From assembly GCA_022478985.1 (NCBI GenBank), contig JAKSZP010004231.1, forward strand, positions 1 through 64,000: a stretch of DNA of 64,000 nt, in the 5' to 3' direction. This document shows positions 30,975 to 42,296 of this stretch, one piece after another. Position 1 is the first letter of the stretch. Each line of letters opens with the position of its first letter. This stretch comes from Massospora cicadina (lineage: Eukaryota > Entomophthoromycota > Entomophthoromycetes > Entomophthorales > Entomophthoraceae). Under the pieces are notes generated by a model, which had not been told where the DNA came from, did no database searches, and saw only the letters and a program-made list of their open reading frames with translations. Both the position numbers and the translations under genes were made by a program.

Positions 30975-31390
30975 TGTCAGGATTCAAGATAAAAATTGTC
31001 TCAAATCCCTGTCTTCTGAATCCAGCCATACTGAGTCAGTCATCAATTCCAGCCAAAATAAAACTTTTTCTGGATCATCCTTACCTAGTACTGAGTCACG
31101 TGGAGCGGGCTTTCCACCTTCTCAGTCAGGTGAGCGATGATATCCATTGAGGACACCCTCAAGGAGGCCTTTCCAGAAGGTTACTAAAGATCCTGATTGG
31201 ATGAGGCTATGAAGATCCCAAAGGCATCGAGTCCCCATGCACCCTATAAATATTGAAGCATTTTGAATTAATAAAATATTCAGTAAACTAACCTTGATTT
31301 TTCTGTATCCTCTTTGGTGCTCAATTCTGATTTTCCAGCTTTGAGCCACTGCAAACCCCGGCGCCAGTCAAAGGAACTGTAGCGCTGACA
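30975..31390 (+). repeat. 3' LTR of GY-E
   Basis: Starts TGTCAGGATTC and ends GCTGACA; full-length match to 24868-25283. Confidence 0.92.
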
Positions 31391-31960
31391 CCTATCACCC
31401 TTCCCCGCCAGGAAATTGAGGAGGATCTCCAACATGGACTTGCGATCTACAGAAAAATTAAACAACTTGAACTACAGCGGTTTCACCTTATGACAAACCT
31501 GTGCATAGGAAAGGCAATCGCCATGACCAACCTAATCCCTAAGGTGGCCAAAGACCTCACAAGAATCCCATGCACAGCAGTGTTTCACCTCCCAGACAGG
31601 GAAGTGTCAAAGGTATTCTGCATCACACTGAAATGCGCACAGCCTATCTGCAACCACTGCAACACATTAGGGCACAAGGAACATGCATGCCCCATGAAGG
31701 AGGGCACTTTAGCCCCAGACTTCTGTGATGATGCCATGGATGAAGATGACAAAAACTTCGCCAAAATAATAGACACCAACCATGCCTTCCTCTGGGAAGA
31801 GGATGGGCAATATATCCTCATAGACCCAGTATCACCCAAACTATGAAAAATGGTACAGAAGGCCTGCAAGCGGGCAGTGGCCAAGGCTGCATCTCTCATG
31901 GCCTCCTCCATTAACCCTGGCCAAATTCAGGAATATAGAGGAAATCAACTGAGCTAACCA
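31391..31960 (+). pseudogene. LINE ORF1, C-terminal part with CCHC knuckle (LN-C)
   Basis: Continues the ORF1 cut at 24867. It includes MTNLCIGKAIAMTNLIPKVA and the knuckle CNHCNTLGHKEHAC (CX2CX4HX4C, about 31650-31692), followed by an acidic segment and FLWEEDGQYILIDPVSPKL, with a TGA at 31844. It aligns with the minus-strand LN-A (CSFCSALCHKDHAC; ITLIKPILCKDC). A basic, Ala-rich tail follows to about 31950. Confidence 0.8.
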
Positions 31961-32379
31961 ATCAAAACAGAATGCCCAATTCTGAGGAGGACATGGAGTA
32001 AAATAAATGAGTCTTATAATCATAGCAGAATGCCTAAGCTGAAAATTTTCTCAAAAATTCAACTGAATCATCACATGTTATCAATCAAGAAAACTTAGCA
32101 GAACAATTCTGCTCCACTATGGTCGAAAATGCAGGACCCAATTCTTCAAATTTGAACCCCGCAACCACAGAAACCAATCAGCACACTGCACCAAATCACC
32201 ATGTATCACGAGCAGAAAAATAAGATCCAAACCCTAAAAACCACAATACCCATGCAAAATTGTCACAGGGTAAGGGACTGGATAATGACAGAGTGGACTG
32301 GCCCAGTGACATGGAGCAAGTTCATGGCAATGAACGGTGTATTAGGGCCAGATGGCCCTCCCAACCGCTCCTGAGGCGC

Positions 32380-33060
32380 TGTGGGCACCTCAGTGTCAAT
32401 AGGAATGCTAAACATTGTGGGAGCTAGAGCTCAAGCATCCCAAGCCAAAAAGCTAGACTTCATGTGAAAACCCCCTGTAGATATCTTATCCCACCCAAGA
32501 AACCCACTGTCTACAGGGGGAATAAGGATCCTGGTCAGCCAGGGTCTCACCATCCCTATAGGTATGGACGTCCCGCTGTGGGGTGGTCATCCAAAATAAT
32601 AAAAAATTAAAAATTGCTAATTTTTCTTCATATCTGCATGGCCGCATCCTGGTAGCAATAATTGCAAGCCAAATGGACACAATCTTAATAGCTTCATCTA
32701 CACACCATTCACAATGTTGAGAGGAAACAATTCCTCAAACCTGTCCCAACACTCACCCTCCCACCATATATCATCCTGTTGGGCGACTTCAACTGCTGGG
32801 ATAACCTCAACATGGACTGATGTCCTAACCCCAGTGGATACCCACTGGGGTACATCAAATTCTGTGCAATGAAGGCATCCCTTGGCCTACATAATACCCT
32901 CCCCCAGTCACCACTTTTTCCCCACATGACCTTCCCCAACATATGCAAGGGAACGCTAATCTCAATGAGCTGCATCGACTACATACTTACCCCAAAAACC
33001 TACCTCTTGAACATCTCCAACTTCTCAACAAAAAATATTAAATTCTCTGACTACTGACTC
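32380..33060 (+). pseudogene. LINE ORF2 AP endonuclease (LN-C)
   Basis: Cuts target DNA to prime reverse transcription. In order: SIGMLNIVGARAQASQ (about 32395), a decayed middle, YIILLGDFNCWDN (about 32767-32805; the GDFN catalytic motif), and CIDYILTPKTYLLNISNFST with FSDY at the end (about 32970-33057), where SDH is expected. His to Tyr at this last residue would inactivate it. Many stops occur in the first half. Confidence 0.8.
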
Positions 33061-33539
33061 ATTTTTTTGCAGCTCTCACCAACATGAACTCGTACATAGG
33101 ATTCAACTTGGATGAATCTAAACCCAGAAAACATAAAATTGACCAAAATATCTGACTGGGTCAAACATGAGGCCACAAATCCAAATATTGCAAGCCCATT
33201 TGTATCAGATCTCATCAAAACTTGAACAAATTTCAAAGCTGAATTAATAAATAAAACTTGCCATCTCACCTCACGTAAGTACACTGCTAACACAGCCACA
33301 ATTAGGCGCACCTTGGCGGAACTGGACCACCTCAAGCTCAACACCCCAAAGTCCAGCTATATCCCCAACTTGGGTGCAAATGGGCGGAATTATCCGCCCT
33401 CCAAAACGCCCTCATCTTCAAACGCCAGCACAGAATCTAAGTATTGAGAAAAGGTAAAGTCATATAAGAAGGCGAAACCTGATCAATATACTTCTTCTGC
33501 CAATTCCACTCCTGAGGCACATAGCCTATGTGCACATGG

Positions 33540-34560
33540 GTCCACAAAGATGATAACAGTAGCAACTGACCCAGAAGAGGTCAAGGCAGAAGTACACCGC
33601 TACTACACTGAACTTTACTGTGACACCCCAACTGACCCCCAAAAAATTAAAGATTTTATGCACACTGCCGAAATACAATGTGCACTGCCAGATTATGACC
33701 TCCTAAACATAATCACACAGGAGGACTCTGAGACACAGTCCACGGTGCACCACGTAGTAAATGCCCAGGGCCTGATGGGATACTATTTGAATTTTACAAA
33801 AAAATACTTCAAGCAAATCAACCCCTTCCTCTTGGCATCAATGAACCAGTGCCTGCTGGAGACACGCCTCCCACCTGGTGGACAGGACTTTTATGTCATA
33901 ACCCTGTTTAATAAGGGTGACAAACTGTACCTGGCCAACTGGCGCCCAATTGCACTCTCTAAGACTGATACAAAACTACTTGCAAAAATTTTGGTCACCA
34001 GATTAGGCATGATAGCCTCAAAAGTCCTGTTACCCAATCAGTTTGGGTTCATACCAGAACGTTCAATCTAGATCAATATACACTCCGTCGCCAACATATT
34101 TCAGTCCAAAGCAACTAAAGCCCTGGTATTCCTAGACCAGGAGAATGCATATGACCGCGTTAGTTGGCCGTACCTGAAGGAATGCCTTAGCGCCTTCAAA
34201 CTCCCACCCAGATTCATAAACAGGGCGATGCTCCTTACAGAATCCGCATCCATGGCTGTATGCAGCCCTGGCTTCCTAACTAACAATATAACACCACACA
34301 GAGGGCTCAAACGATGGGACCTCTCAGCTCACTGCTGTATAACTTCAGTTTTGATCCACTCTTCGCGTCGCTGACTCACACCTCATGGGCATAACCACAC
34401 AAGGTCAACCAACAATCAAGATACTAGCCTTTGCGGATTTTCATGACAGGTATAGCTAACAACAATGATTCCCAACAGCTGGAATGCACCCTAGATGAAT
34501 ATTGCATTGTGATAAATACGTTATTCAACAAAAAAACGTAAATAATCCTCTTAGGCAAGT
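33540..34560 (+). pseudogene. LINE ORF2 reverse transcriptase (LN-C)
   Basis: An open stretch from 33550 contains the linker and RT motifs 0-2: NAQGLMGYYLNFTKKYF, ANWRPIALSKTDTKLLAKIL and LLPNQFGFIPERSI. After a TAG it continues with TKALVFLDQENAYDRVSWPY, the motif A region (Asp before Gln-Glu), and NNITPHRGLKR. The F-A-D-D box should fall at about 34430, where the frame reads LCGFS-type sequence, so the catalytic box is lost to a frameshift. Confidence 0.85.
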
Positions 34561-35600
34561 ACACTAACAACTGGGCCACCACATCCAAACCTCACAGCTC
34601 TCATGAAGGAACAACCCACTCATCCTACCCTTCACATCACCTCCTACAACCAATCCTGTCCGCCACCTAATATGGCTGGAAACAGGAGGGTACACCAATG
34701 AAACAATGGAAAACAACCTACTACAGCAGATGACCAACCAAGTAGCCTCCCTCAAGAGAAGATCCCTAGGACTAACGGGGCAAGTAACAGTTGCCAACTC
34801 ACTCATCCTCTCATTGCTGTGGTTCCCCGCACATGCAATCTCCTTCTCACCTACATTCATATCCTCAATCCGTGCACTTATTCAGGGATGGCTGTGGCCT
34901 GGGTCCCGGCCACCTGTACAGGTGGAAACACTCTTTGGCCCACACTCAAGCTGAGGCATGGGACTAATAGATTTTGAGAGCCACGTCAACCGCATCCTGG
35001 GTACCTGTATAAAGGAAGTCCTTGCCCCATACCTCCCGCAGCAACACTGGTCCAGGGCAGCGAGGACTAACTTCGCACAGGCGCTCAAATTAACCAACCC
35101 ACATAGCCCACACAGACTACTATCATACCTTGCTAAACACCCTACCTCAACGGGCCCGCATGGAAGCCCCCTCATTTAAACGCCTCCTCTACACCATTTG
35201 GCACATGAGGTGGACCTTCACTTTCACAGGCACTAGTCAGGGAAGGGGAAGGCCCAGAGCTCACTTCACGCTAAGGAAACTAGAAGACCACCCCCATAGG
35301 GACACACACGATGTGGCCTCATTCATTATGAGAATCAACTACCTAGATGCTTTAGACATCCCATATGATCTCATAACACAGAAGGCAATATGGAGGCTAA
35401 CACATCATCCTCTCCTCCATCCAGGGGTAATAGCTAACACTTGGAGTTGCCTCATAAGAACCTACAGAACAGCAGATCTCTCCAACTCTCTTCATGCAGC
35501 GTGCACAGTATGTGGAGGGGATGGCACCCTGCACAACCACCTCAAAGCATGCCCCCATCTAGAGCCATATGGCGGCAAGTTGCGCGTCTGTTAAGAACCT
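34561..35600 (+). pseudogene. LINE ORF2 C-terminus with zinc-binding motif (LN-C)
   Basis: Two open stretches (34706-34954 and 35130-35594) carry the thumb and C-terminal domain. HAACTVCGGDGTLHNHLKAC (about 35493-35550) is a CX2C...HX4C-type motif like the zinc-binding end of many LINE ORF2 proteins. The frame changes between the two stretches. Confidence 0.7.
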
Positions 35601-36049
35601 AAAATGACCTAGAGCTTTCAATCTCCAAAAGCCTCCTCACACTCCAACTTGAATCACTAATAGCACCCACACTCCACTCCCTGATAGTTGCCATTGCAAT
35701 GTGAACAATCCACACCATAGCACTGGATGCCTTCAATGGAACTGTACCCACCATCCATTGGACAATTAGCAGACTTCACCTACACCTACTGGAATATTTT
35801 TAAGCCTGGTTATATGGATACATGAGGCTGAAGCAACAGCAACTTGTTGAATCATGGTTCCCAGTCTAATTTCTGCATATGGACCCCTTCCTTCACACCT
35901 GCTCCGCAATAGAAGAAACCCCTTCAGAGTAAGGCATTCAACCTCCCTATACCTGGCAGTACCGGCTGGCAACAGGGGTAGCTCGTCTACTATGGGGTGC
36001 CTAAATCTTGCGTATACTTCATCTCCCCCTATCCCATAACATATATTGT

Positions 36050-36108
36050 TATTGTCCGTTCCCTGTTTGGCTTACCTCAGTTAAATAAAGATATAGTTTA
36101 ATATATAG
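36050..36108 (+). other. 3' end of LN-C and right target duplication
   Basis: The tail CTTACCTCAGTTAAATAAAG ends the element. ATATAGTTTAATATATAG (36091-36108) is the duplicated target. LN-F has a matching tail, TTTCCTCAGTTAAATAAAA, at about 62322-62340. Confidence 0.7.
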
Positions 36109-36279
36109 CCTATTAGATCTTAATATAGATTGATGAGTACTTTTATTGCTTTAAGATGATTTCCTGAGAGTTTCTTGGGTTTTTAAAATTACCAGGGGTT
36201 TTTTGTAAAGTTATATACTAAGGATGGCCACAACCTTATTAATAATACTTTTCATTAACTTTATTCCAACTCAACACCA

Positions 36280-37830
36280 CATCAACTGAAATCTACAAAT
36301 TGAAGAAGAACTAAACGACTTTGAAGTTCTGAAACACAGAAAAACCTGAATTCCTCAGACCCACCACCCACTTCTCCAGTATGGGGCAGCAGTGAAACCC
36401 CCTAGCTTTTCCACCCAACAGAAAAATTTGTAACTAGCTTTAGCGTATACAGCTCAGGCTTCATTAACTTCTGCCCCTAAATAGAGTAATTTGACTCTGT
36501 ATTTACTTGTGAAGCCAATTCTGCAATTGAAGCTACCATTCCCTTGTATTACAGGGCACTTCCCTTCCAACCATCATACCCAGTTGCTCAATGATATCAA
36601 TCTTGTGATTCATTCGTGGAACTTACTCCACCTCCCAACTAATACTTTATATAAAGAACTGATCGCCATATTGTCAGAATATGGTGACAACTCCCTTCTG
36701 CAATTTGTGGTTCCTAATAGAGCAAACTAACCCACGGACCCACTCCTTTGTGACCATAAAACCAAATTAAATTCTAATGCCATTTTAATTCCCCTTTGCA
36801 CCGTTGTCCCATCTGTCTCTGACCACACTTTCTTAGTTTGAGTGGATATAGGGAGCACCATCTGCCCCATCTGTTTTGACCTGGACCATTTGAAATACTG
36901 CCCCTCCATAGCCTGAGCTGTTGCCCACATGCCAACCCCACAACTTTTTTATGGGGCACAAAACTTCCTCCTTCCCCACGGTAGTAGCTTCAATTGCCAC
37001 TAATTCACCCAATTAGGAACCTGTCCATTGAACCTACACTCCTAAAAACCCAATTGGGAGCCAGCTTAGATCACATTAAATTAAAAAACACTCAGCCACA
37101 CCATTAAGTCCACCATATGCTTATCAACTAATTGTTTTCAACAAAATCCTTAGGATTATTTGGAGGAGTAATTTAATAAGGCAATATGGGACCTGACTCA
37201 GATGAGGTCCAGGTCTCAAAATGTATCCTGAGATTGTATATGAAGCTCTGTTCCCACCCTGACGTTATGCTCTACAGCCAAAGCAAATAAGTCATAAAGC
37301 GGACCACCAACAAAAAAGAATTTTGCCTCCCCTAAGTGTTGCCCCCTCCAAAATGCTGTAGCAAAATCAGTTTTAGTCTTAGACTAGGGCCTACACTCTC
37401 CTGAACTTACCATCATGAACATAACATATAAAAAATAACAATACTAATTCTATCAATTTGTTATCAGAGCCATACAAAAAGTTGTGGCAGTTGCAAAATT
37501 CAGTCCTAAGACCTGCATCACCAGCAGCAACATTACCATCTTCTCCATCCTCCCCAAAGTTTTCCTCAAGGCTGAGAAAGTCATCCCAAATACATCACCA
37601 CCCTCCCCATAGAAAGAAATGAGTTTCAATCCCTTTTGCTCCCTTAACTCCCATTTTGAGGATGCAAATATGCCCATGCTCTCATCTCTATGCCAAACCC
37701 TGTCCATTCTATATGAGAATGATGAGCCTCCCAATTGCTCTTCACCCTCCACTATGGACAAAAGCAGTTTATCACATCTGACCTGGTTGGATCATTTCCT
37801 GGTTTTGAGTCAGTTTGAGTGATATGTTTG
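36280..37830 (+). pseudogene. LN-D: ORF1-only LINE copy
   Basis: The leader TCCTCAGACCCACCACCCAC...GTATGGGGCAGCAGTG (about 36353) matches that of LN-F (about 58768). ORF1 pieces include LHLPTNTLYKELIAILSEYG and DNSLLQFVVPN (about 36628-36720), matching SHLPPQTLYEEWMSGLSTYG and NPILQFIVQ in LN-F. A degraded knuckle ICPICFDLDHLKYCP is at about 36860. The C-terminal part ends near 37.8 kb with a 67-codon stretch. No endonuclease or RT follows. Confidence 0.6.
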
Positions 37831-38700
37831 TTCAATTAAATATAATTTATATTTTTTAGTTTAAATTTGCTTGCTCCTCTGATTATAAAGACATCTGTCC
37901 CCTAGTTATCTTTTCTCAGATTGATAAATTTATAAGGTAGTAGAATCTGTTAAATCAATATGTATAAAAATAAAACTGTTTAGCGTTTAACAAAGCCATT
38001 AAATCCATCAAATCAACTAATTAACAGTAAAGTACTTATCAAAGCCTATGAACTTATTTTATTATCATATATACACAAAGCCACTCAGCTGAAAATATAT
38101 ATTGATTACCATTAAATCACATAATATTTTTATCTTATATGTACTTTTTATATTTTATTTTTATTTTAAAAAACATTGCTTACAGTGGATATACTATTAT
38201 ATAAGATATAATTGTCTCAATTTTATTTTATATTGTTTCATTAGTTTAGGAGAAGATGTGGAGCGTAACCACTTACCCACACACATAATGACTCTTATCA
38301 TACAAAACTTAACACTCAGATAGAGTAGTTTAAACCTTATCAGCCTCCCTCAGGATGTATTATTAAATGAGGTTGGTCATATTGGTATCAATAAAGGTCT
38401 GTTGCTATAACATTGGTTCTTGTCAACCTATCATTACTACCAAATAAGTGAAAAGAAACTTTTAAACTTCTGTTATTAGGTACTTAAGTTTGATTAATAC
38501 CTGAAAACCTGATAAAATAATTATGTAATTTAGTTGCTACTAAATATAGAATTGATGAGTATCTTAATTATTCTGACTCTCTGATAGGCTAATTATTTTT
38601 ATAATATATCTAAACAAAAACCAAATAGCTCAGATTGATTGGTGTTCATTTTTTAGTACTAGATAGTCCCAAACTGATGGGGGAAATTCATTGATTTTAA
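37831..38700. other. AT-rich stretch without a recognisable gene
   Basis: About 870 bases, very AT-rich with short homopolymer and dinucleotide runs and no coding signal. It separates LN-D from the 3' end of LN-E. Confidence 0.5.
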
Positions 38701-38753
38701 TATAATTACTCTGGGCTCCTATGAGCCAAAGGAGAGGAAAGGAAGGGATGAGA

Positions 38754-39175
38754 CTACAAGAAAAGGAGGGGGTAATATGACAGTTTATCTGCAGTTGATA
38801 CTGAGTTGTGGAGGGTTGGCAACACAGTTGAAACTTTCAGGACCATCTCAAATTGCACCTGGAAGTGGAAATTCATGTTCTGTAAGGTCCAAAAAGCGAG
38901 TAAAAAGCTTCCCAGAGAAAGATTTGTAGATTGTCCATAGTGCTGTGGCATAGGCAAGGGCTCAGAGTAGTCAGTGGCATCTAGGCAGAGTCTGCTTAAG
39001 AAACAGATCTTGAAAAGGGTTGCAAGTTCATGGAAGGTCATGGAGGAGCGCGTGGACACTTTTCCAGAACGCGGTGACCCTTGAGCATGTGAAAAAGTGT
39101 TGGAGGTGGGAGTCAATAGGCTCCAAACAATGAGGGCAGCTGCGGTGTTAAAAGGTAGGGCCAGTTTGATCACCT
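38754..39175 (-). pseudogene. LINE ORF2 C-terminal zinc-binding region (LN-E)
   Basis: One minus frame reads CPHCLEPIDSHLQHFFTCSR followed by FWKSVHALLHDL, a C-C-H-C pattern typical of the RT zinc-binding domain of LINEs. A second frame is open for 139 codons over the same bases but shows no homology. The domain is followed by a short 3' region to about 38.7 kb; no TTAAATAAA tail is seen. Confidence 0.65.
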
Positions 39176-39878
39176 GTCCTGTATGAACAATAAAGCTTCC
39201 TAAATAGGGTGTTAGACACCTTCACAGAAAGTATTAGGTGAACTTCCTTCCAGAGCCTCTGGAGGTTTATTTTTCGTTGAGGTTAGGAGGAGTTCAAGGA
39301 GGCTTGGGTGGATTGGAGATCTGTTATTGGGTTGAAACGAGATATAACTACCTGTTCATTGTGTTATGTCACATGACGATGGGGGCTGAGGCCTGGGCCA
39401 TCCCTTCTGTATGGGAAAGTATGGTATATCTGTGCGCCCACTAGTCTCATGGCAAAGATAGCTTGATTTTAATATTTGTGAAAGAGAATTTCAGGTAATG
39501 GCCTGGATGGTTAGTGAGCCACTCCCCTAAAAATGTAAACAATGCTCTATGAAGGCCCAGAGATGCTGACGCAGATTGGTGGAGGGCAGGTGCCCACTTG
39601 GGCATGGGGTCACATCCCAGCATACAACTGGTCAAAGGAGCTTCAGATAAATGGAGGTAGCATGATAGCGGGTGCTCAGAAACCATAAACCCCTCCATTG
39701 CGTGTTCTGATTAAAGTTGACAGTGCTAGGGTGGGTGGTTGGAGCCCCAGATCCAACAGTGGAGAAGAAAATTGAGCCACGTATAAGATGAGTATGATAA
39801 GGAACATAGATGCGCAAACAACTAAACTTTAGATAAGAGGAACATTTGGCCATCAGGGCCTGACTCTGGGGGGTTACC

Positions 39879-40568
39879 TCATCTAATCCAGCTGAAAATC
39901 CTGTAATTAACCGCTTCCAGTATCATGTCCTCATTGGCACTGAGTGCAACTCCTTGTGAGCTGGTCAGGACCCCCAGGTGACAGGATTTGCCACGTTTAG
40001 GCTTCAGATCAAATGGTGAGGGGAATGTGGGTGAGCCAACCTGTACTACCGTTATTTTAGAGGTGTTAAACTTGGCGTTAGACGCCTTTGTGTACCTCTC
40101 AAGGATCACAGCAGCAAGGGTTGTGTCCTCAGGGCAACCAAAGTCGATGGCAGTGTCATCTGCAAACGCCATAGTGTTGGTAGGGGACTTACCTGGTACT
40201 ATGATCCCCATCAGCTTCTCCTGCAAAGAGGCCAATAGGGGTATCAAGAGTGATATTGGATAGGATGGGGTTCAGAAGATCATCTTGGGGGAGACCCTGC
40301 CCAATGGTAACTACAGCTGTAAATCCCGTTGGTGTAGGACTCTGGTATGGGGTTGGTCATAGAGCGTGGATATAGCATCTTGCTTTAGAGGGAAGGTGGA
40401 AGTGAGCTAAGGAATCATATATTTACTTCCAAAGAACACTATCATGAACCTTTTTTAAGTTAGGAGAGCCACAAAGCCATTCACCCTGTGTGAATTAGTA
40501 GTCAAAGTTGCATAGAGGACATTATAGTTATCCAATAGTGACCTACCCTGAATAGAAACATGTTGGGG
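39879..40568 (-). pseudogene. LINE reverse transcriptase, catalytic half (LN-E)
   Basis: Begins next to the GY-F LTR with HVSIQGRSLLDN (motif 2, about 40520-40560), then a motif A region HRVNGFVALLT with the catalytic Asp region degraded, then TMAFADDTAIDFG at about 40150-40185. The catalytic F-A-D-D box is intact. It continues SNAKFNTSKITVV and the GRHLGVLT-like segment. It joins in sense to the part at 57.74 kb. Confidence 0.8.
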
Positions 40569-41039
40569 TCTCAGCATAACAGTTTTTGATTGTTGCTGAA
40601 GTCTGAAAACGAGCTTGAAGCTGAAAATTAGTGGATATGTCAAAAACAAAAAGATAGAGGGAACATAGACTACTTTAAAAGTTTTAGAAAGCATTGATGT
40701 ATATAGGGCGCGTGGGGAATGTTGCTTTAGGGACCTTAGGGCCCCATAGTATCAGGATCTTTTAATGCCTTCCAGATCAATCGCCTGGATGGCGCCCTAA
40801 CCATACTGTGTTGTCTCCATGGCTTCAGCAGTGAGGGAGACGCCTCTAGAGATTTAAGATGTGAGGATGGGATTCCTGAAATTGATTTCATCAATTCTTA
40901 TATGCATGATGCTACCTGATTGGATCTAATTTTGGTGCCTTCAGGATAAGGCTTTGTTTGTGCTGGTTCAAGAGTCAATCTGTCAAAGCTTGATTTGGGA
41001 GCAGGTATTTTGACTTTCTCATCATCTCAAATCCCAACA
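40569..41039 (-). repeat. 3' LTR of GY-F
   Basis: On the minus strand it starts TGTTGGGATTTGAG and ends TGCTGAGA. It aligns with the split 5' LTR, for example over GGTGCCTTCAGGATAAGG (about 40936 and 57637). A polypurine-like tract GATCTTAAAGGGTACG precedes it. Confidence 0.8.
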
Positions 41040-41399
41040 ACGTACCCTTTAAGATCCTGTCAGAGGGTAAAATAGGGCCAGAGGAATCAGCTATGCACTC
41101 GATTTACCACTGTCCCTTAATTGACATCAGCAATGGAGTATTCAGAGTTTACCTTGTGATTGACCTTATAGGGTTTATAACTAAGAACGTTGATCTTATT
41201 CTGTTGACTCTGGGTCAATGGTGATAGAAGATAATGAGGTCATTTAATTTAAAAATGAGTAAGGCTGATTGGCTGAAATTAGATCAGGATGTCTTTTTTC
41301 TGGCAATGGTGACGATGCCTTACATGGCTAGGGCTTGAAGCCAACCAATTCATTAGATAAGACCCTCATGGTTAAATTGGAGTTCTCATGATTGGAGGT

Positions 41400-42291
41400 T
41401 TTTAGCAAAGTCTGAATGCTACTTGAGAGCTGGGTAGCACGTCCATATAGATCTTCAAAGGGGACATTTTTATGACTCAATGGTAGCTTATTCTATAGGC
41501 AAGCAAAGCGCTAGGTAAATATTGATTCCAGTGAGCAGGGTCGGAGGCGGCCATCTTCCATAAAATAGATGCAAGGGTTCCATTAGCGCGTTCTACCGCC
41601 CCATTAGTGGATGGTTTATATGGGGTGACGAAACTTGGTTAGTGCCAAAAAGCAAAATAAGTTCTTGGACTAACTGCGAGGTAAAATATAACCCATTGTC
41701 TGAAAGTAAAGTTTGTGGAAATCTATGCTGGGTGAAAACAGAAAAAATAAGGAAGAGAGCCTTGGCTTTTGCAGTGGCAGAGGGCACCAAAATTGCTTCC
41801 ACTTATTTGGTCAAATGGTCCACAACTAGGAAGATATATTTATAAGCCTTGCAGTAAGTGGGAAGAGGGCCTATCACATCAATGCTAATGACATTGAAGG
41901 GTCCCATTGGGGCAACGACTGAGCGTTGATATAGAGTATTGGCCCAGGCTTGAGATTGGCAAGTCATATAAGCCTCCATGGTCTCTTGAATGGTCTCCAC
42001 TATTAGTCCCAGTAACTTCATGATTTCAATCATTCAGAGTCTTCTTAACTGCTCCATGTCTCACAATAGTATGACCCTCTAAAATAACGTTGGTTTGGGA
42101 ATAAGTGCGGACCTAAGGGAGCCATTTCTCTTTGACCTTCTTGTATAGCAGCCCGTCCTTAATATTAGTGTCCCAAATCATCTTTTGGAGCTCAGCTTGG
42201 ACCTCAGGAGTTTCCAACTCACAAAGTTCAGGTAAGCCAATCAGATCATACAGTCAGTCTTCCTCAGGGGTCAAAGCCAGCACTGACATCC
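41400..42291 (-). pseudogene. Integrase, part (GY-F)
   Basis: Minus-strand pieces: ETIQETMEAYMTCQSQAWAN (zinc-region cysteines), FNVISIDVIGPLPTYCKAYK (first catalytic Asp kept), LLSDNGLYFTSQLVQELI (second Asp kept), and a catalytic-Glu segment near 41.6 kb. It is the counterpart of the GY-E integrase. XL-3 cuts it at 42292-42296, upstream of the zinc region. Confidence 0.85.
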
Positions 42292-42296
42292 ATGAG
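42292..42296. repeat. Target duplication of XL-3 (ATGAG / GTGAG)
   Basis: ATGAG precedes XL-3 and GTGAG (44830-44834) follows it; four of five bases match. Confidence 0.65.

Larger units (their letters stand above)
24868..31390 (+). mobile_element. GY-E: Ty3/gypsy element with collagen-like Gag
   Basis: Two 416-bp LTRs flank a 5.69-kb internal region: PBS, long Gag (N-domain, coil, collagen-like, coil, capsid, zinc knuckle), protease, RT, RNase H and integrase. It sits in ORF1 of LN-C. Flanking 5-mers (ATTAT and CCTAT) share three bases, so the target duplication is eroded or one base off. This is the clearest copy of the collagen-Gag type. Many Trp, Arg and Gln codons have become stops. Confidence 0.9.
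24293..36090 (+). mobile_element. LN-C: full-length autonomous-type LINE, split by GY-E
   Basis: The plus strand carries ORF1 (RRM-like, CCHC), AP endonuclease, reverse transcriptase and a C-terminal cysteine/histidine motif, bounded by an 18-bp near-perfect target duplication and a 3' tail CCTCAGTTAAATAAAG. Removing GY-E leaves about 5.3 kb, a normal full length for such elements. ORF2 has several stops and frameshifts. It is probably of a fungal-type clade, but the exact clade cannot be settled by eye. Confidence 0.8.

Noticed and set aside
38754..39173. 139-codon open frame as a separate minus-strand gene.
   Set aside because: A neighbouring frame over the same bases carries the LINE zinc-binding motif, so the long frame is a shadow.
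40569..41039. First taken as LINE sequence duplicated at 50.85-57.7 kb, implying two separate LINEs.
   Set aside because: It lies exactly between the PBS or polypurine tract of GY-F and the LINE breakpoints on both sides and starts TGT. It is the LTR of GY-F, so one LINE is enough.
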